A DNA stretch of 64,000 nucleotides from Cutaneotrichosporon cavernicola (Eukaryota > Basidiomycota > Tremellomycetes > Trichosporonales > Trichosporonaceae), in NCBI RefSeq assembly GCF_030864355.1, contig NC_083394.1, forward strand, positions 2,604,001 to 2,668,000, written 5' to 3'. Of this stretch, positions 11,034 to 23,500 are shown piece by piece (positions within the stretch are counted from its first letter, which is position 1; the number at the start of each line of letters is the position of its first letter). The notes beneath the pieces are model-generated. The model was not told the DNA's origin. It did no database searches and saw only the letters and a program-made list of their open reading frames with translations. A program made the translations under genes and the position numbers.

Positions 11034-13624
11034 GCGTCTTCGAGTAATCGGAGGAACGACATCTTTTGCTTGGGATGAGGAAGAGCTCTTTGGGCGAGTT
11101 GGAAAGTGGATGTGACGGCGGAGGCAAGTGGCACCGGCGCGGGCGGTGCCTGCCTCAAGATTGATCATCAAGTGGAGGCTATTCTTTCTCATCTTTATCC
11201 TCATGCCAGTTGTCGATCTGCCGAGAAGCCGAGCTCTCGACCCGGTCTGGGTCTTCTTAGCATGCTCCCGATCGCCGAGGAACTCTCGGTATGAAGGTAC
11301 GACATTACATGAAGTCAGCTCACGACGCTGACCTCATCAGAAACATTCCTCGCCTGCATGTGATCTTGCTCGCGTGTGACCATGGCCCCCGACGGGCTGA
11401 CGAAGCGCTGACACACACCTACTCATCTTCAGAACCATTCTTGCCCAAACCCCACATTCGGCCACCGAACACAGGTCACGAGAACAGAGACGGCGTCGGC
11501 CCCCGGAATCTATAGCCCAATTGCGGCCGCCATCATCGACAATGGCCACCGTACTCGCCTTCCAACGGATTTCGGGCGCCGCGTTCGGTCTGATGTCGCC
11601 AAAGGCTGAACGCCGAGTCAAATCATGTGAGGTACAAAGGTCACGCGTTATGGTAAGGTCACGTGCAGAGTGCGACGCCAGGACGGTCGGTGAACAAGCC
11701 GAGGTGGAGGTGAAGGTGGCGAGTGTGGCGTCACCACACGAATTCCGTGGTAGAAACATTTCGGTGACCTTGACCGTTGGAGTTGACAAGCTTATCTGGC
11801 CTGCCCCTGGGCCGTTGAGTGGTGATGAGCGTGGCATCCACACGCGAATGCCGAGCCGATGACCGCTCACCTGATCTCGGGCCAACGGAGAGCTGACTGG
11901 TCATGCCTGTTAGAAGCCGCGAAGATCCCGAGATACACCGGATCACAGGCGGACAACATGCCAGCTACTGGAATGCGAGGTCGTGTGATGTGTTGGCCGA
12001 GCTCGTAAGCTGCTGACATCAGCTCGGGAGCTGGCGGACAACATGCCAGCTACTGGAATGCGAGGTCGTGTGATGTGTTGGCCGAGCTCGTAAGCTGCTG
12101 ACATCAGCTCGGGAGCTCGGCCAAGCGACTCGGCAAGCTCCACTTGTGGTCTCGTGACAAGTCAGGCGACCTAAACGACCATCGCTCGCATTCGCGCAAC
12201 TCCGAGCTCCGGAGTCTCCAGGACACAATCCAATCGAGCTCCATGTTGTGGAGAAGATAATCGGCCATCGCGTGACGCGTCCACCTGCCGCGTGACCAAA
12301 ACAAATGTCAACAACGTTCTCATGGCTGTTGCGAGTTCACGGCGGCCGTGGATGCTGGTTAGCTGGAGCGGCGACGCCATCTCCATCTCCGGGAAGTGGG
12401 GCCGTGTCGTGACAAGACCAGTGGACGGCTCCACTTCCTTCTCACGCGGTGGAGCGCTCCAATGTTCTTCTCACGGCAAAGTGGAGCTTACGGCGAAGAA
12501 GGGCCTTAGTGGTGACCAGGGGGCTGAACTCGATAAACTCGATAAACAAGCTCACGTGGGCATCGACAATTCTGACATAATCCAGGCCCCGAAGGTTACC
12601 GTCATCCCCATGCTTGCCGATCCCGAAGGTTGCCGCGATACAGGTCTCCAATGTCCACAGATCCCCGCCTACACCGGATCAAGTTGCGCAGACACCGTTG
12701 AGCGCCCGGTCGGCGACGCCATCTCCGGCGGACCTGCTGACCTGGATCGGAGAGGCGATCCGGTCGGAGGAGTCTTCATCCGACACAGGACCGCATGCCC
12801 ACATCCGATGACACGGCCCGACATCAGATGACATGGCGGGTGCACATGACGATGCACGTGTAAACAACAAACACGGTTTCCATGGAATATGCGGAATGTG
12901 GGGCAACTTGGATAAACAACGCTGACTGGATTGCAGGAGCACATGACGGATCTGCCGGATTTTACCGCGTAATCAGTTGTGGAGACGAGGTATGTGGATC
13001 AGACGACACTGGCGATGCTGCCGAGACAGTGGGGTAGCGTGAGAAGAACAAACAACTGACGTGTGGGGCTCTTTGGGCGGTTGGGGCTCCAAGCAGTGGC
13101 GGGGTTGACCGCGGTGGGCAATGGACAGGTGGGGGAACGAGGCTGTGGGGTGTATGAGATGCTTGGGGTTGACGCATGATGTCAGCTGGACGAACAATTA
13201 GACGCGAGCTCGAGTTGGGGAATGGGGGACAAGCGATCCGATGACAGACGCGATCAACCTACCGTGGCTGTCTTTTCTTCCAACCGAGCTGGGCTCGTTC
13301 CGGCCAGCGGGCGTCTGTCGGCCCGACTCGTATAACGAAGGAAGTTGGGCATCAAGTGGTCAGTACGTGCCCACGGATGGGGAGCTTGGCGCTTGGTGTA
13401 GAGAGATTCCGAGGACGAGCAGATGAGAATTCAGGTTACGGGTATCTCGTCCGCCGAGGTAACGATCAAGCGCGTGATGCGACCAACGCGTACGCTGATG
13501 ACACGACTATCAGACCGGATGGCCTACGAAAAGATGTTGTCATGGCACTGGTCTGTTGGGTCTATGGGAGTCTCATATCGGTGGTATGTACATGCCTGAG
13601 ACGCCAATCCATGCTGTTCTGCAT
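11034..13624. other. Gene-poor island A, right part
   Basis: No supported gene between the tRNA and the fucosidase stop codon. It contains an 85-bp perfect tandem duplication and several copies of the word GCTCCAC or its complement (near 12138, 12427, 12449 and 12480). That word is also abundant in island B. ATG-containing words such as CATCAGATGACAT near 12820 resemble the CAGATGAC motif of island B. The short frames here show no family motif. Confidence 0.55.
11948..12117. repeat. 85-bp perfect tandem duplication
   Basis: The unit starting GGCGGACAACATGCCAGC begins at 11948 and again at 12033. The two 85-bp copies appear identical and end in GGGAGCT. Perfect identity in otherwise decayed sequence implies a recent duplication or an assembly slip. 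Confidence 0.9.
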
Positions 13625-15954
13625 CTAACGGATCTCAAACACCCAAGCAATGTCGTTGGGTTCGATGTCAACAGAAGAGAGGTCTAGCACAAGCTCTCCG
13701 TCGAATGTCGCTGGGATCGGTGTTTCGTTACCCAAGAGGAAGACCTTGTCCGTGGGGAGAATCGGGAGGGGCGCGCGGATTGCAAAGCGGGGACCGGGTT
13801 TCTCGAGTGAGATGAGGTACAAGGCTTCGGAGGACCGGGTGATGCGGACATTGACTCCAGGAGCCTCTATCTCGGGCACTAGTGGGAACGGCTGGGTGCT
13901 GTACAGAGCGCGGCCGTTGATTCCGAGCCACTTGCCGATAGCGCGGAGGATGGTCTCAACAGCAGTGGGGATGGACCCATCCGCACGAGGGCCAATGTTG
14001 AGAAGGAAGTTGCCACCCTTGGCGACAATGTCAATGAGCGTGTGAATGAGATCTGTCGGGGTTCGATACTCGTCGTCGCGTGTCTCCTTGTTGTAGCCAA
14101 ACGAGTACGGGTCGACAGACATGCACGCCTCCCAGAGCGGCTGGACCGTCTTGAACTGCTCCATCTCGGGAGTAACATAGTCGCCAGCAATCCCAAGGCG
14201 GTTGTTGATAGACACTTGCCGACCGGCCGCCGCCGCGTCAGAATACCACTTTGTGACAAACGGTATCGAGTCGTTCAGAGGTCAGCACTGCTAGGATCAA
14301 ATACCCACCGCCATCCCTATATCGCCCCATATCAGGTCGACCTTGTAATCGTTTGTGAGAATTTCCAGCTGGGGCACCTGGAGGCCACAGATATAGTCGC
14401 CAACATCAACATGCCCGGTGTACTCTTCCACCTTGCCGTTATAAGCGTTCTTTGCCGGACCGCCCCAGAACGACAGCGGGCCGTCGTCGCGGCCGTACTT
14501 GACGTACAGCGGGTTGTACCACTCGGGCATCGAGTAGTATGCTCCTTTCTTGAGATCGGGCTGGAACTCCTGGGCCGCATCCATGAGTTCGCGCGTAAAG
14601 TCGCGCTTTGGGCCGAGCAGCAGCGACGTCCGGTGAGTTGTCTCCTTGGCGTCGAAGAGCGCATACCCGTCATGGTGCTTTGTTGTGAACACAAAGTACT
14701 TTGCGCCAGCGTCTGCAAACAGGTTGACCCAATGGCGGGGATCGAACCTTTCTCCCTGGAACAAGGGGATAAAGTCGTCGTAGGTGAAGTCTGCGCCATA
14801 TGTCTTCAAGTGGTGATTGTACGTGCCCGGGCCGTTCTGGTCTGCAGTGTGCTGCCAGTGCCAGTACCACTCGGCATACTTGCCCTCGTCGGCCCACGCC
14901 GGCACCGAATACAAGCCCCAGTGGATAAAGATGCCAAACTTGGCGTCGGAAAACCACTTTGGCGCAGTGTGCTGCTCGGCGTCCGCCGCCGTCCACTGTG
15001 TAAACTCGTGTACCAGCGATCCTTCGACATAAACAGGAAGAACAACGTCATTGACAGCGAGTTGAGCGTCGTCAAAGGAGGTAGAGTCGTTCGTAGGTGT
15101 GACGAGAACTTCGACAAGGATCTGATCCGCCGGCATGAGCCTGGAGATGGTCGCGCCGCGGACAGTCTTGAACGAGGAGCCCAAAAGCGACACTGTCAGG
15201 TCCTTGGCCCATGAATCCAAGTCTCCGACAGCGGCGAGCGAAACCGGGTTGAGTACCACAACCTCGACCACTTGCGCGTTCCCTTCCCAGCGGCGGGTCG
15301 CCGTGACTCTGCCCGGCTTGACCTTATCCTGGAGCGTGGTCACTGATCTGGTCGCGGGTATATACGAGAGGGCGAATAAGTGCAGGGCATTGTGCTTGCC
15401 CGCCTTTGGCACCGTTACCGACTTGAGTACCTGGCTGGCGCGTGCATACGGAACCTGGACGACCATGTGGAAGATGACGGTCCGTTCGTGAAACTTGCTT
15501 CCCCGCCCTTCCCAATGGAACGGCGTACAGATGGCGCCCTTTTGCTGGCCGTTGGTCGCCCACCAGTTCTGGATCTCCAGCGGGAGCACGTCCTCGCTGC
15601 CGTTGTCATAGTTGAATGTGATAGATACCTTGTTCTCCTTGTGGATGCCACCTTTGGTCAGTAGTGAGGACCCCGCTGAAACTCACCCCTGGGGTCATCG
15701 CCGGCAGCTAGCAGGTGCACTGACAGTACCTCGTCGTCAACAGGTATAGTCTGGCCATCACACTTGACATTGTCCGGCGCGACCGCCCACGGCGGCAGCA
15801 CAAACTCGATACCACGGTTGACGAGCTTTCCGGTTGGCAAATGCTCTGCGGAGAACGATTCTCCCCGCGCCAGGCCGCCGGCAACCGCCGTGCCGTCCAC
15901 GCTAGCGCCGGTGTTGTTGCGGTACGCCGCGAGATCCACCGTGCGTGAAATCAT
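13625..15954 (-). CDS. GH29 alpha-L-fucosidase, no visible signal peptide
   Basis: Retaining glycoside hydrolase of family GH29, predicted to release alpha-L-fucose from glycans or glycosides. About 740 residues. An N-terminal part of about 240 residues (from MISRTVDLAAYRNNTG) looks beta-rich and is not the catalytic barrel. The GH29 domain begins WFSDAKFGIFIHWGLYSVPA, with KHHDGYALFDAK, and DLIWGDIG placing the likely nucleophile Asp, and continues with RQVSINNRLG and GGNFLLNIGPRADGSI. A 35-nt intron (15652-15686) joins DDPRG to GIHKENK. A second intron near 14250-14309 is needed to escape an in-frame stop. The C-terminus is a beta-sandwich-like stretch ending EPNDIAWVFEIR. No signal peptide is visible at the chosen Met. 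Its neighbours are a PhyH oxygenase and a sugar transporter. Confidence 0.9.
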
Positions 15955-16619
15955 GGTCAGGTGGAGGATACAGCCTCGATCGACGAGTTCTAGTGCTTAT
16001 GATAATGCTATCACGGCGAGGACGCCGCATGGCAAGACTAACCACGTCCCCCGCATTGCCCTGCCGAGCGGTCCGGCATGTTCAAGTTGAATTGCCTCGA
16101 CGACCGGTCCGATCAGGGTCTGGCGCGCGGGAACGTGACGTTCTATCATTCCATAGCCGTTGTACAGTACCCACTCTGTATCTCTTCATCCCCGCTTAAC
16201 AATGCGATCGAAACTAGCGTCCCCGTCCTTCAAGAGTCTCCATGGGGGTTCAGCTCTGGCGGCTGATGAATATCCATTTAGTCCCAGTGTATTGGAGTAT
16301 CCGGAGGTCTATATCCGCGGCCATTCCTATTACGATCGAGTGTGGCACTCCACGTCCCACCAAGCAACATGGCCTCTTACTACGCGCTTGCTCTCCTTTC
16401 GGTCCTGCAGCTCATAGTTGAAGCCGAGCTCTTCCCAGCCTACACCCTCGTAGCTCAAAGATTGGGCCTAGCACGCTCAGATCGGACATTGCAGGCTCTG
16501 CGTTCGTGGGTGCAGATGGGGAGAAATGCCCCACACATCCCGACCACCTATGTTCGGTGATGTATGTAAGGGGATGCAACCACCATCCAAAATGACAAGC
16601 CAAGTACGGAACATTCATC
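15955..16619. other. Intergenic: fucosidase upstream region and PhyH 3' region
   Basis: Both neighbours are on the minus strand, so this holds the fucosidase promoter and the PhyH 3' end. A 19-codon minus-strand frame (15997-16056) encodes a hydrophobic signal-like peptide, but I could not splice it onto the fucosidase. The rest has no clear feature. Confidence 0.5.
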
Positions 16620-17786
16620 TTAAACAACTACATGGACCGCCGAGTTGGGGACATACCGAGTGTCTTTCAGAACGTCAGTGACGACACCAGTGGGGCCTAT
16701 CTCCTTGTCGTACCCGTTTCGCTTCTCGTGCTCGCGAATGGCAGCTTCGCCACGGAGATAGATCGAGTCCACGGAACTTGCAGGTTTGCCGTCCTCGGCC
16801 GCCGCCTTGACCATACGCTCGAGCTCGGCCTTGACGCGCTCGCGCTTAAAGTAGGCGGTGCGCGGGTAGAATGCAAGGCGCTCACGAGTCGGCTTGTACT
16901 CTGGGATCGATGTGCGGTTGAGAGCGCGGAGGACGACCTGTTCGCAGAGGGTCTTGTTGTAAGACAGTACCAACACATACTCACGTAATCGCCGTCGGCG
17001 CGGTTCAGGTTATACGGTTCGCTGAGGTTGACATGCGGGTTGGAAATGATACGCGCATAGTGTAGGTGGTTTGGCGCATGCGAGTGCGGGAGCATACCGT
17101 GAGTGACAAAGACGTCACCCTTCTTGCCCACGACCGTGGCGAACTTGTTTCCAGCAGTATAACAATAGTCGTAAATGCCTTGGAACGGTGGGTCGAGTCC
17201 TTCGGGATGGTCGTAAAAGTGCTTCATGAGAGCTACATCAGGCGAGAACCTTGGGGTTTACTCACGCGCCATGCCGTCCTCGCACAGGACGGTACCACCG
17301 CCGTTTTCGGGGATATCTGTAAAGCAAAAGATGACCGTAAGGGCGTTACCGCTCGAGTCGAGAAACTGGCGGTACCTGGGTTCAGCTCGTTCTTAGCCTC
17401 TCTCACCAGTCATTGTCTGTGTGCCAACCATCCAGGTCCCTCGGGTTATGGGTCTTGCCAACGAGGTCCTCGCGTCCAAAGTTGATAATCATCTGGTCAC
17501 CATAGTACCGCTCCCGTACCGGATCAATCTTGTCCTCGCCACCAACAATCTCGCACATCTTGGCCCACGCCGTGGGGGCAAACTGCTCCGCGGGGACCTC
17601 GCGGTGTCGTGGAAGCTTGACATACTCCTCTGTCCAGGTCGTCTTGTCGTTGGGGTCGATGCCCATACGCACCCAAAGATTGTCCACCCACGACAGATAT
17701 TCTGGCGCAATGGCATTCTCTATGTGCAGCCAACCGTGCTGCACAAAGTGCTCGCAATCCTCCTTGCTGAGATGGTTGTAGATCAT
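16620..17786 (-). CDS. Phytanoyl-CoA dioxygenase (PhyH)-like Fe(II)/2-oxoglutarate oxygenase
   Basis: PhyH-superfamily non-heme iron oxygenase; the substrate cannot be told from sequence. The start at 17786 opens MIYNHLSKEDCEHFVQHGWL, typical of PhyH. The first iron ligands are in GWHTDND and the distal His in HGMLPHSHAPN. Three introns, of 31 nt (17376-17406), 33 nt (17233-17265) and 32 nt (16953-16984), join NDW to YRQFLDSSGNALTVIF, then MA to PLMKHFYDHP, then DGDY to TLCEQVVL. The C-terminus ends NSAVHVVV. About 355 residues. It is transcribed away from the MFS sugar transporter across a 431-bp shared upstream region and in the same direction as the fucosidase, suggesting but not proving a catabolic cluster. 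Confidence 0.85.
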
Positions 17787-18217
17787 GGCGGTCCTGGGAT
17801 ACCATCGACCTACGGACTGGCGTTTATGTCGGGAGATGCGGCGCTAACGACATCATTGTCGGCGTTCTCCCCGCCCCATTCCCCGGAAATGGATTTACAC
17901 AGATAGTGCCGGATATGGATATGGATCTACAGTTTGGATATAGGTGGGCAAAGCACATGAAGCACCTTCCGCGGAATTTCGGTGATGGCTTGCCCGAAAA
18001 GCCCTTTAATTGTTACAAATATAGCCCATTCATAAGGATATAGTTATTCATACTGTCTCAGACACGAGCCACCGTTCATAGCAGTTGGCTATAGCCGGGA
18101 GAATCCCTTGCTCCCCGTGGAGGCCCATATGGCACTAGTGTAGTACGCAGCAGGTAGATATCATGACAGCCTTTATAGCTCGGCGGCCGCATCAGTCTTC
18201 TTACCAACCCCGCCATC
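17787..18217. promoter_or_regulatory. Divergent promoter between PhyH oxygenase and MFS sugar transporter
   Basis: The 431-bp head-to-head interval is AT-richer than its flanks. The word GGATAT recurs (about 17910, 17916, 17936 and 18037). A TTTATAGC element at about 18172 could serve as a TATA box for the transporter. Co-regulation of the two genes is inference. Confidence 0.45.
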
Positions 18218-20015
18218 ATGTCTGACGCAACTAACACTATTGGCCTAACACCCAACCTCATCCAGGCTGGCATCGACATTGATCCGGTGCTCCTTGCGGA
18301 AGGATTGGAGACAATTCGGCAGGAGAAGAACGAGACGCTTGGCGAGACGTTCCGGCTTCATTGGCGGGCGATTCTCTGGAGCATGACACTGTCCCTCGCG
18401 CTTGTCATGGACGGTGAGTCACCTGCACAATTCTGCTAATCCTAATAGGTTACGATGGATCGATCACCACGGCATTCTACGGTTTGCCTGCATTCCTGGA
18501 ACGCTTTGGTGTCAAGAACTCAAAGGGCAAGCTTGTCATTGATGCAAACTACCAGACTGCCATTGCAAACATTCTCATTCCTGGCAACTTTTTGGCCTTT
18601 TGGGTTGTGGGTGCGGCCACAAAGCGCTGGGGTATGCGCCCAGTGTATGCAGGTGGCATGGTCCTGATCACCCTCATCATTTTCCTGTTCGTCTTCCTGC
18701 AGAGCATCCAGATGCTGCTCGTCGCTCAGCTGCTCGTCGGATTCTGCTGGGGTCTCTTCCGTAAGTCGATGTATTCTGGGACTTTGAGGCTGACAACAGA
18801 CACGCTCACCGCCGCATACGCTGCCGAGATTTGCCCGATCCGCCTTCGTGGCATGGCCGTCTCCTTCATCTCATTCTGCTGGGGCACTGGTGGATTTATC
18901 GCCGCGGGCCTGAACCGCGCTGCCCTCGACATTCAAGGCGACTGGTCGTGGCGCCTTCCCTACTGCCTCCAGTGGATCTGGCCGGTGCCGCTCTTCTTTG
19001 CTGCCATCTACGCCCCCGAAAGCCCTTACTGGCTCGTCCGTGTTGGCAAGATTGATCAAGCCAAGAAGTGCCTCACTCGAATCCGTTCGCCTGGCTACTG
19101 GGACTCGCACAGCCTCGACGGATACATCGAGTTTATCCGCCACACCGACCACCTCGAGAGTGCCGAGTCGTCCAAGGGCTCGTTCATGGAAATGTTCAAG
19201 GGCACCAACCTGCGCCGCACAGAGATCATGCTCGGTGTCTGGACTATCCAACAATGGTCTGGCCTCTCGCTCACCGGCTACGCAATCGTCTTTCTCAAGA
19301 GCGTTGGATGGAGCACTACGGCGGCATTCAACCTCAACATGGTTATTACTGCTATGAACCTCGTCGGCTGCGCATTGGAGTTGTTCGTCATCAACCGATT
19401 CGGCCGTCGCCCACTCATCCTCTGGGGCATGACCATGCTCATGACGCTCCTTTTGCTTATCGGCATTCTTGGGAGCGTCCCGTTCAACCATCACGTTATC
19501 CAGGCCATTGCGTCGTTCCTCATCCTTCTCAACCTCATCTTCCACGCTACAATTGGCCCTGTCAGTAAGTGTGTATCCAATGCTCAACGCCAACCACAGC
19601 CTACACCGTCGCTGCTGAGATTCCCTCCTCACGTCTCCGCCAGCGCACCGTGGCCTTTGGTCGTGGCTGGTACGTCGCCAACGGCGTCGCTACCGGTCAG
19701 CTCACTCCGCGCATGGTCAACCCAAAGACTACCCCTGGCGCTTGGGGATGGGGTGCAAAGGCCGGCTACTTTTACTTTGGCGTCGCTGTGGTCGTTACTA
19801 CATGGGCCTACTTCCGTATGCCAGAGACCGGTGGCTTTTCCTTTGCCGAGCTCGAGATTCTCTTCGCCAACAAGGTCAACGCGAGAAAGTTTACCAAACA
19901 GCACATCCACGACGAGATGGCCGCTGGTGACTCGGCATTCGACACCAAGCCGGGAGAGATGGACGACGACCTCAAAGCCATTCCCCAGCTCGAGCACAAC
20001 GAGTATGCCAAGTGA
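18218..20015 (+). CDS. MFS sugar transporter (alpha-glucoside/hexose permease type)
   Basis: Plasma-membrane sugar:H+ symporter of the Sugar_tr family with 12 predicted helices, about 560 residues. Visible hallmarks are MDGYDGSITTAFYG across the first splice, WSWRLPYCLQ after helix 6, PESPYWLVRVGK opening the central loop, FGRRPLILWG in the second half, and an acidic C-terminal tail ending LEHNEYAK. Introns lie at about 18412-18449, 18761-18800 and 19566-19599; the second ends GCTGACAACAG. The central-loop and N-terminal style resemble maltose/alpha-glucoside and lactose-type fungal permeases more than hexose carriers. Substrate assignment is not possible, and the adjacent fucosidase makes fucose or a fucoside one candidate. 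Confidence 0.92.
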
Positions 20016-22070
20016 CGTCAAGATTGCAGTGAGAAGACGAGGGTTTGAGTGGTTTGTAGTATGAATGAATATTGTATCTGAGTCATCGAGCCGACCGTCA
20101 GATCAAATCAGTCGCGACGGATTATGAGTTGGGAAAGGTACAGCCACAACAGTCGGACCGCCTCAGTTCCAAGTCTGGCGCCTACTGCGGCCCTCTGAGC
20201 ACGTGACTGACTGTCTTGTACGCTGTACGGCTCCACGTCTTCATATCCTCGCACCAGCTTTACCTCCACTGGGTCCCCGGATGCGCGTCTGAGCGCGCCG
20301 GGCGACCTCACCCGCCGACCTGCTGACCAGACCAACTCGCCCGCTCTGCTCGCTATCGGATCTCGGATCCCGGATCTCGCTGTCGCTTGCGTCGCGTTCG
20401 GGACCACATCTGATCGTATCGCTCGTGACAAATAGTTGTAAGCACTTGAATCCGCGTAAACTTGATTGACCAATGGGCCATGTGGAACCTTACGTCAGAT
20501 GTTGCAGTGTCAGATCGCCGATCACGGATCGCTTCGAGCGCAGTCCAAAAATGCCTCAACAACTTGCACAATCCAGATCGACCACCAATCGACAGAGTGG
20601 ACGGTGCGCAGTTAGGCTTGGCGCGTAGATCGCGTCGGTCGGTGATCGGTGACTCGCGTCGGCCGTAAGCAAACGCATACCTCGGTTCGACTTTATGCGC
20701 GTGCTGACGCGGGTGCGTCATGTGCCCAATTGCCCGGCTTTCGGGGCGCTCAGCACGAGGTAAACGCGCGCGTGACAAACGACGCTAACGAGCAACCCGA
20801 GTAAGTGGGATACGAATGTGTGGTAGCGAAACTTTGGAATCGGGCCTTCTTACAGAGTAAAGACCCGCACGCATGGATGTGGAGATTGTGGAATGCAAGG
20901 GCACGGACCATGCGGGGAATCTACCCCGCCAACCTGTCATTGGCCATGTGGCCCGAGGCCCATGCGGGGCAAAGTGGGGGCGAGGCACGTAAATCTCGAT
21001 CACGGGGCGAGTGTGGCGGTGCTGGGCAACCTGGGCCAATCTAATCGTGTGTGACCATTCATAAAGTGATCATGTGCCGCCCGAGTCAAGTTTGCTCCAA
21101 ACACGGCGCGAGCAACAAGCGCTTGGCTGGCCTTGGCTTTGCTTGGAGTGACAATGATGCAAGTGCCAAGATTCGAAATTGGAGCTTGGCCGAGGATCGC
21201 GACTTGCGCACCGTTATCGCTCACCCCTCGTTGGCTCGGTTTCAATGTAGCCTTTCGGCTCCACATCGGACAGCGAGCTTGGCGAGTCCGGTGGGCAGCA
21301 AAACTCCGGTCCGGTGCTGTCGAAACGCCAACATCGCTTCCGATCCTCCGAGGGCTAGTCAGCTGCCCACTTGGCATTCCGTGCAAAGTCGCGCACATGC
21401 CTCGGCACGATCCAAGCGACGTTGCCCACGTATGTCGCTCCACTTGGTCTCGATCACAGATAACGACTGCGCAGTCTGATTACATGGGAATGGTCATGAG
21501 CCCAATCACGTGCCACACGGATGGCATCGGTCGGGTCCAGACCATTGTCGATCCACAAGAGGCTGTGTCACATGTACTCCTCGATATCGGACGCGCCCAA
21601 AATTCGAGTCCGAGGCGGCGACGCGACGCCGCGTCCACGTCATGTGAAGGTCAGCTGCTACCATTGCGTCATTGTTTGTCGGAGCGCGGTCCAGACTCGC
21701 GCCACGGTGGCTCCACCGATCCGACGAGCGACCGAATCATCCAATGTGATCACGGCGCTGTGCCGCGGCGTCAACTCTCCGGTCGGCAGTTGCCAGTCGT
21801 CGTGCGAATGTCCGCGGCTCCGTGGGGCCGTGTGATCGGTTATCAATCGGTTTGTGGGCAATTTGATGACAGTTGTCCACATGGTCCCTTGCTGGATTAC
21901 AGATGGAGACTCCACAACCGCAAGATACGCACTGCTCCACTGGCGTTGATGCCGGCCAGCAGTGGAGCGGCTCATATGACCAGGCAGCAGCACACCAGCT
22001 GATGACGGCGGCGGCAAATCCTTTGGGCGGATTTCACAGACTAACCGCCGCAGCTACTGTACATTGCCGT

Positions 22071-22500
22071 GCAGATGGTCTGCCCACCGGCAATGTAACA
22101 CGGCTAGGCTAACTGCCACGCTTGACGCTCCTTCCGACCTGCCGGCGGAACTGGGCGCGAGCTACCATGCAGATGACCAGGCTCCACAGGATGGGCGCTA
22201 GTGCTCTGATAACCGCCGGTACCACGTTGACCACTACCGCCGACACGTCATCTGAACATGACCGTGTTCAGACCGCGTGGAGCCATGAGCAGCTCCTCAC
22301 CAACATTATTCATCAGTGAGTGACGCATTCCGCTCAGATGGCCGCATAGATGGCCGATTCCGCTCAGATAACCGCTCATCTGCCCATTTGCCTCCCATGA
22401 CACAGGCCAGATGACACGAATATGCAGATGACCATGTTTCGTTGAGTCACATGTCCGTTCAGATGACCGTGTGACCTGGTGTCATCTGTCTCTGCCCGAA
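22071..22500. repeat. Cluster of CAGATGACC-type words
   Basis: CAGATG/GATGACC words or their complements recur about ten times (near 22071, 22169, 22248, 22333, 22363, 22374, 22406, 22422, 22454 and 22479), with irregular spacing of 10-90 bp. Related CAGATAACGTC words continue at about 22781, 22867 and 23310. Confidence 0.5.
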
Positions 22501-22590
22501 ACGCGAAACGGAGCCATGCTCCCGACAGCGATTGTGCTGCGCTCGCCTACCTTTGACGACACTACTGCAACTACGACAAGGTCCGGAGAC

Positions 22591-23500
22591 TCACGGGAAT
22601 CCCACAACCTGGCCTCAGTTACTTTTTTAGATGTATGTGTTACCTGGCATTACACACAGGAAACTCCGCCTTCATCCTCTCCGGAATGGTATGGTCTGGG
22701 AATTCCGCGGGCGATGCTTCAAGTAAAGACCGTGACACGCTCCCGAACACGACGACGCGCCTCCCGAATCGGCGCCGAGCTCAGATAACGTCTTCTTGCC
22801 GATTTCTGCATCTCTGTATCCGCCGACCACGCACTGGAGCAGCTCCACCACTCAAATCATGTGTTGCTCAGATAACATCTTCTCATGTATATGTCAGCAT
22901 CCTCACCGGTCTGGATACGTACGGGAATCCCGCAGAAAACGTCACTCTAGCCTCAGTCGACTCCTCGAAATGGTACCATGACCGACACGGTATCAGGCTG
23001 GGCACTCCACCTGGTGGTGGAGCGCAGATAGTGTCAGGCACTATTGTTCTTGCCTACTCTACGCCTCACAATCCGGATCCCACGGCAGTCCCGTGCGACA
23101 CCTAGTCTCGAGTCGAACGGAATCTGAGCTCCACATAGTCCAAGTGGAGCGTGTACTCCACTGTGGCGGTCTCAGCAACGCAGTTTCACTTGTCCACGTC
23201 AACATCTATGTACGATCCGGGTACAGACGGAAATCCCGCCAACTAGCGCCAATCAAGTATCGATTTCTGAAATCCAACGGACACGGAAGGCTGCTGCACC
23301 GAAGCCGACAGCGTAGATAACGTCTGGCTCCACTTGCATACCGCCGCCTCACTCTCACGATCGGAAGACAAACGGCAACCCCGCCAACAGGCGCCAATTT
23401 GCCCACGTCTCACGATCTCCCAGTCCCTGGTGCCACTTGATTATCAACTGTCAGTCCTCAGAACGTACATGTGAGCAGGCCACCATCGTCACGGGAACCC
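22591..23500. repeat. Degenerate interspersed ACGGGAATCCCGC repeat
   Basis: ACGGGAATCCC-like words occur at about 22592, 22921, 23226, 23371 and 23491. Copies near 23226 and 23371 share about 35 bp including CCCGCCAAC and GCGCCAAT. Copies near 22592 and 22921 share a downstream CCTCAGT. This indicates a decayed unit rather than chance words. Confidence 0.5.

Noticed and set aside
14042..15214. 390-codon frame antisense to the fucosidase
   Set aside because: The minus strand encodes clear GH29 blocks; this is a shadow.
15997..16056. Minus-strand 19-codon frame resembling a signal peptide upstream of the fucosidase
   Set aside because: It ends in a stop, and no donor/acceptor pair I could find joins it in frame to the fucosidase.
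21133..22002. 289-codon plus-strand frame in island B
   Set aside because: It overlaps the repeat-rich region and has no family resemblance. Several equally long alternative frames overlap it.
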